Shown here: positions 14,077-14,724 of the stretch, one piece after another
Position numbering within the stretch: the stretch's first letter is position 1
How the letters are laid out: every line of letters starts with the position of its first letter
Assembly (NCBI GenBank): GCA_030045175.1
Contig: JASIBM010000397.1
Span: forward strand, 1-14,724
Length of the DNA stretch: 14,724 nucleotides
Source: Streptosporangiaceae bacterium
GTDB taxonomy: Bacteria; Actinomycetota; Actinomycetes; Streptosporangiales; Streptosporangiaceae
Direction of reading: 5' to 3'
Position numbers and translations under genes: made by a program
Notes under the pieces: generated by a model
Database searches by the model: none
What the model was told of the DNA's origin: nothing
Seen by the model: only the letters and a program-made list of their open reading frames with translations

Positions 14077-14098
14077 TCGGGCCAAGACACTGGGAGCA
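14077..14098 (+). repeat. Direct repeat copy 2 upstream of the stalk-like gene
   Basis: TCGGGCCAAGACACTGGGAG followed by CA, matching copy 1 at 14001 apart from a 2-base deletion and one substitution. It ends 42 bp before the TTG start at 14141, so it would overlap or flank the promoter of that gene. Confidence 0.5.
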
Positions 14099-14140
14099 TG
14101 CTCCTTGCGGGCGTGGCGCGATGACCTCAGGCAGGATGCG

Positions 14141-14581
14141 TTGACTCAGCTCAGGGACTTCCTCAACCGGTTCAAGCCGGCCACCGCCCCGGGCTCGGCG
14201 GCCCTGGCAGCCGTGCCAGGCGACCGCGCCGCCTGGCTAGCCGCCGAGATAGATCCCGTCCTTGGCATGCTGGCGGACACGCACGAGCGTTGCGCCGCCA
14301 TCGCGGCCGAAGGCGAGCAGGAAGCGGCCAGGATCGCGCGCGGCGCCGCCGAGAGTGCCGCCCTGATAGCCGCCGAGGGCGTGTCGCGCGCCGCGTCGGC
14401 GCGGGATGCGGCGGCCCGGGAGGCCGTCGCGGCCGGGCGGGCACGGGCGGACGCGATCCTCAGCGCGGCGACCGAAGCCGCTCGCTCTCGCGGCATGCCG
14501 GACGAGGCGGACGTGATCACCTTGATCCGGCTCGCTGTGAGGCTGGTGCAGGCCGCGGACGGGGTTGCGGGCCATGCGTGA
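14141..14581 (+). CDS. Small Ala-rich coiled-coil protein, possible V/A-type ATPase peripheral-stalk subunit
   Basis: A 146-residue protein, not assigned with certainty. Residues 1-35 (TQLRDFLNRFKPATAPGSAA) are followed by a long Ala/Glu/Arg-rich helix (about 35-120) with heptad-like character, for example ERCAAIAAEGEQEAARIA and AAREAVAAGRARADAILSAA, then a C-terminal VITLIRLAVRLVQ helix. Such short helical proteins are typical of E/G/H-type stalk subunits of rotary ATPases, and I have the impression of similar genes opening actinobacterial V-type ATPase clusters. TTG 14141 is chosen because AGGCAGGA (14129-14136) ends four bases upstream and in-frame ATG codons are lacking; the frame stays open upstream to 13931 through the terminator, which argues against a longer protein. 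The next gene follows 60 bp later. Confidence 0.7.
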   Translation: MTQLRDFLNRFKPATAPGSAALAAVPGDRAAWLAAEIDPVLGMLADTHERCAAIAAEGEQEAARIARGAAESAALIAAEGVSRAASARDAAAREAVAAGRARADAILSAATEAARSRGMPDEADVITLIRLAVRLVQAADGVAGHA

Positions 14582-14641
14582 ACGTGTCGTGCGCGTTATG
14601 CCGCTGCCGTGGCCTGCGCTGGCTGTCGCCTGGCCCCGCCG

Positions 14642-14724
14642 ATGACCGCGGGCTGGGTGGCTGGCAGCGTGCGCGCCAGGATGCTGGCCAGCCGGCGGAT
14701 CGGCGCTGACGAAGCCAGGCGAGT
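14642..14724 (+). CDS. Partial gene, possible V/A-type ATPase subunit C (AC39-like), cut by the window end
   Basis: Only 27 codons are visible, MTAGWVAGSVRARMLASRRI and a GADEARR continuation, running off the window edge. The ARVRAR-like opening followed by a basic, Leu/Arg-rich helix resembles the N-terminus of V/A-ATPase C (AC39/NtpC) subunits. The preceding gene looks like a rotary ATPase stalk subunit, which fits. The ribosome site before ATG 14642 is weak, and an in-frame GTG at 14609 is an alternative start. The function is inference from very little sequence. Confidence 0.45.
   Translation, partial: MTAGWVAGSVRARMLASRRIGADEARR

Overview
The window is high-GC DNA with tightly packed genes, GTG and TTG starts, purine-rich Shine-Dalgarno sites and GTGA stop/start overlaps. 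Protein flavour (an HspX/Acr-like small heat shock protein, an actinobacterial PGK signature, a FadD15-like acyl-CoA synthetase) points to an actinobacterium (Actinomycetota). The order cannot be fixed from this sequence. No tRNA, rRNA, CRISPR array, insertion sequence or phage gene was seen.

Layout. (1) 1-3768, plus strand: an HspX-like Hsp20 with a 220-bp leader, a very strong hairpin, then arginine deiminase, ornithine carbamoyltransferase and a phosphoglycerate-mutase-family gene as one apparent operon. (2) 3761-5595, minus strand: phosphoglycerate kinase overlapping a CBS-CBS-BON protein by four bases. (3) 5754-8915, plus strand: an acyltransferase-3 membrane protein followed 15 bp later by a long-chain acyl-CoA synthetase. 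(4) 8950-11965, minus strand: a flavin-binding PPOX-fold protein, then a large Orn/Lys/Arg decarboxylase; a stem-loop separates the decarboxylase from the convergent synthetase. (5) 12242-13924, plus strand: malic enzyme, ending at a hairpin. (6) 14141-14724, plus strand: a small coiled-coil protein and the first codons of a gene resembling the start of a V/A-type ATPase operon.

How the genes may work together. Most encode ways to keep ATP, redox and pH balance when respiration is limited: arginine catabolism (ADI and OTC), lower glycolysis (PGK and a PGM-like enzyme), malate decarboxylation, amino-acid decarboxylation (consumes protons), a possible rotary ATPase, and stress or sensor proteins (Hsp20, CBS-BON, PPOX). 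Three intergenic regions, ahead of hsp20, between pgk and the acyltransferase, and between the PPOX gene and malic enzyme, each hold a partial match to the DosR/DevR dormancy-regulator box (GGGAC core, 11 to 13 of 20 consensus positions by eye). My reading, an inference, is that this is a hypoxia/dormancy energy-metabolism island of a DosR-type regulon.

Most notable oddities: the PGM-like protein has LNSNHYG where the family has LNERHYG, so the catalytic Glu is missing; the arginine deiminase operon has no carbamate kinase or arginine/ornithine antiporter in this window, and the PGM-like gene sits where arcC often lies; pgk is coupled to a nucleotide-sensing-type CBS protein.
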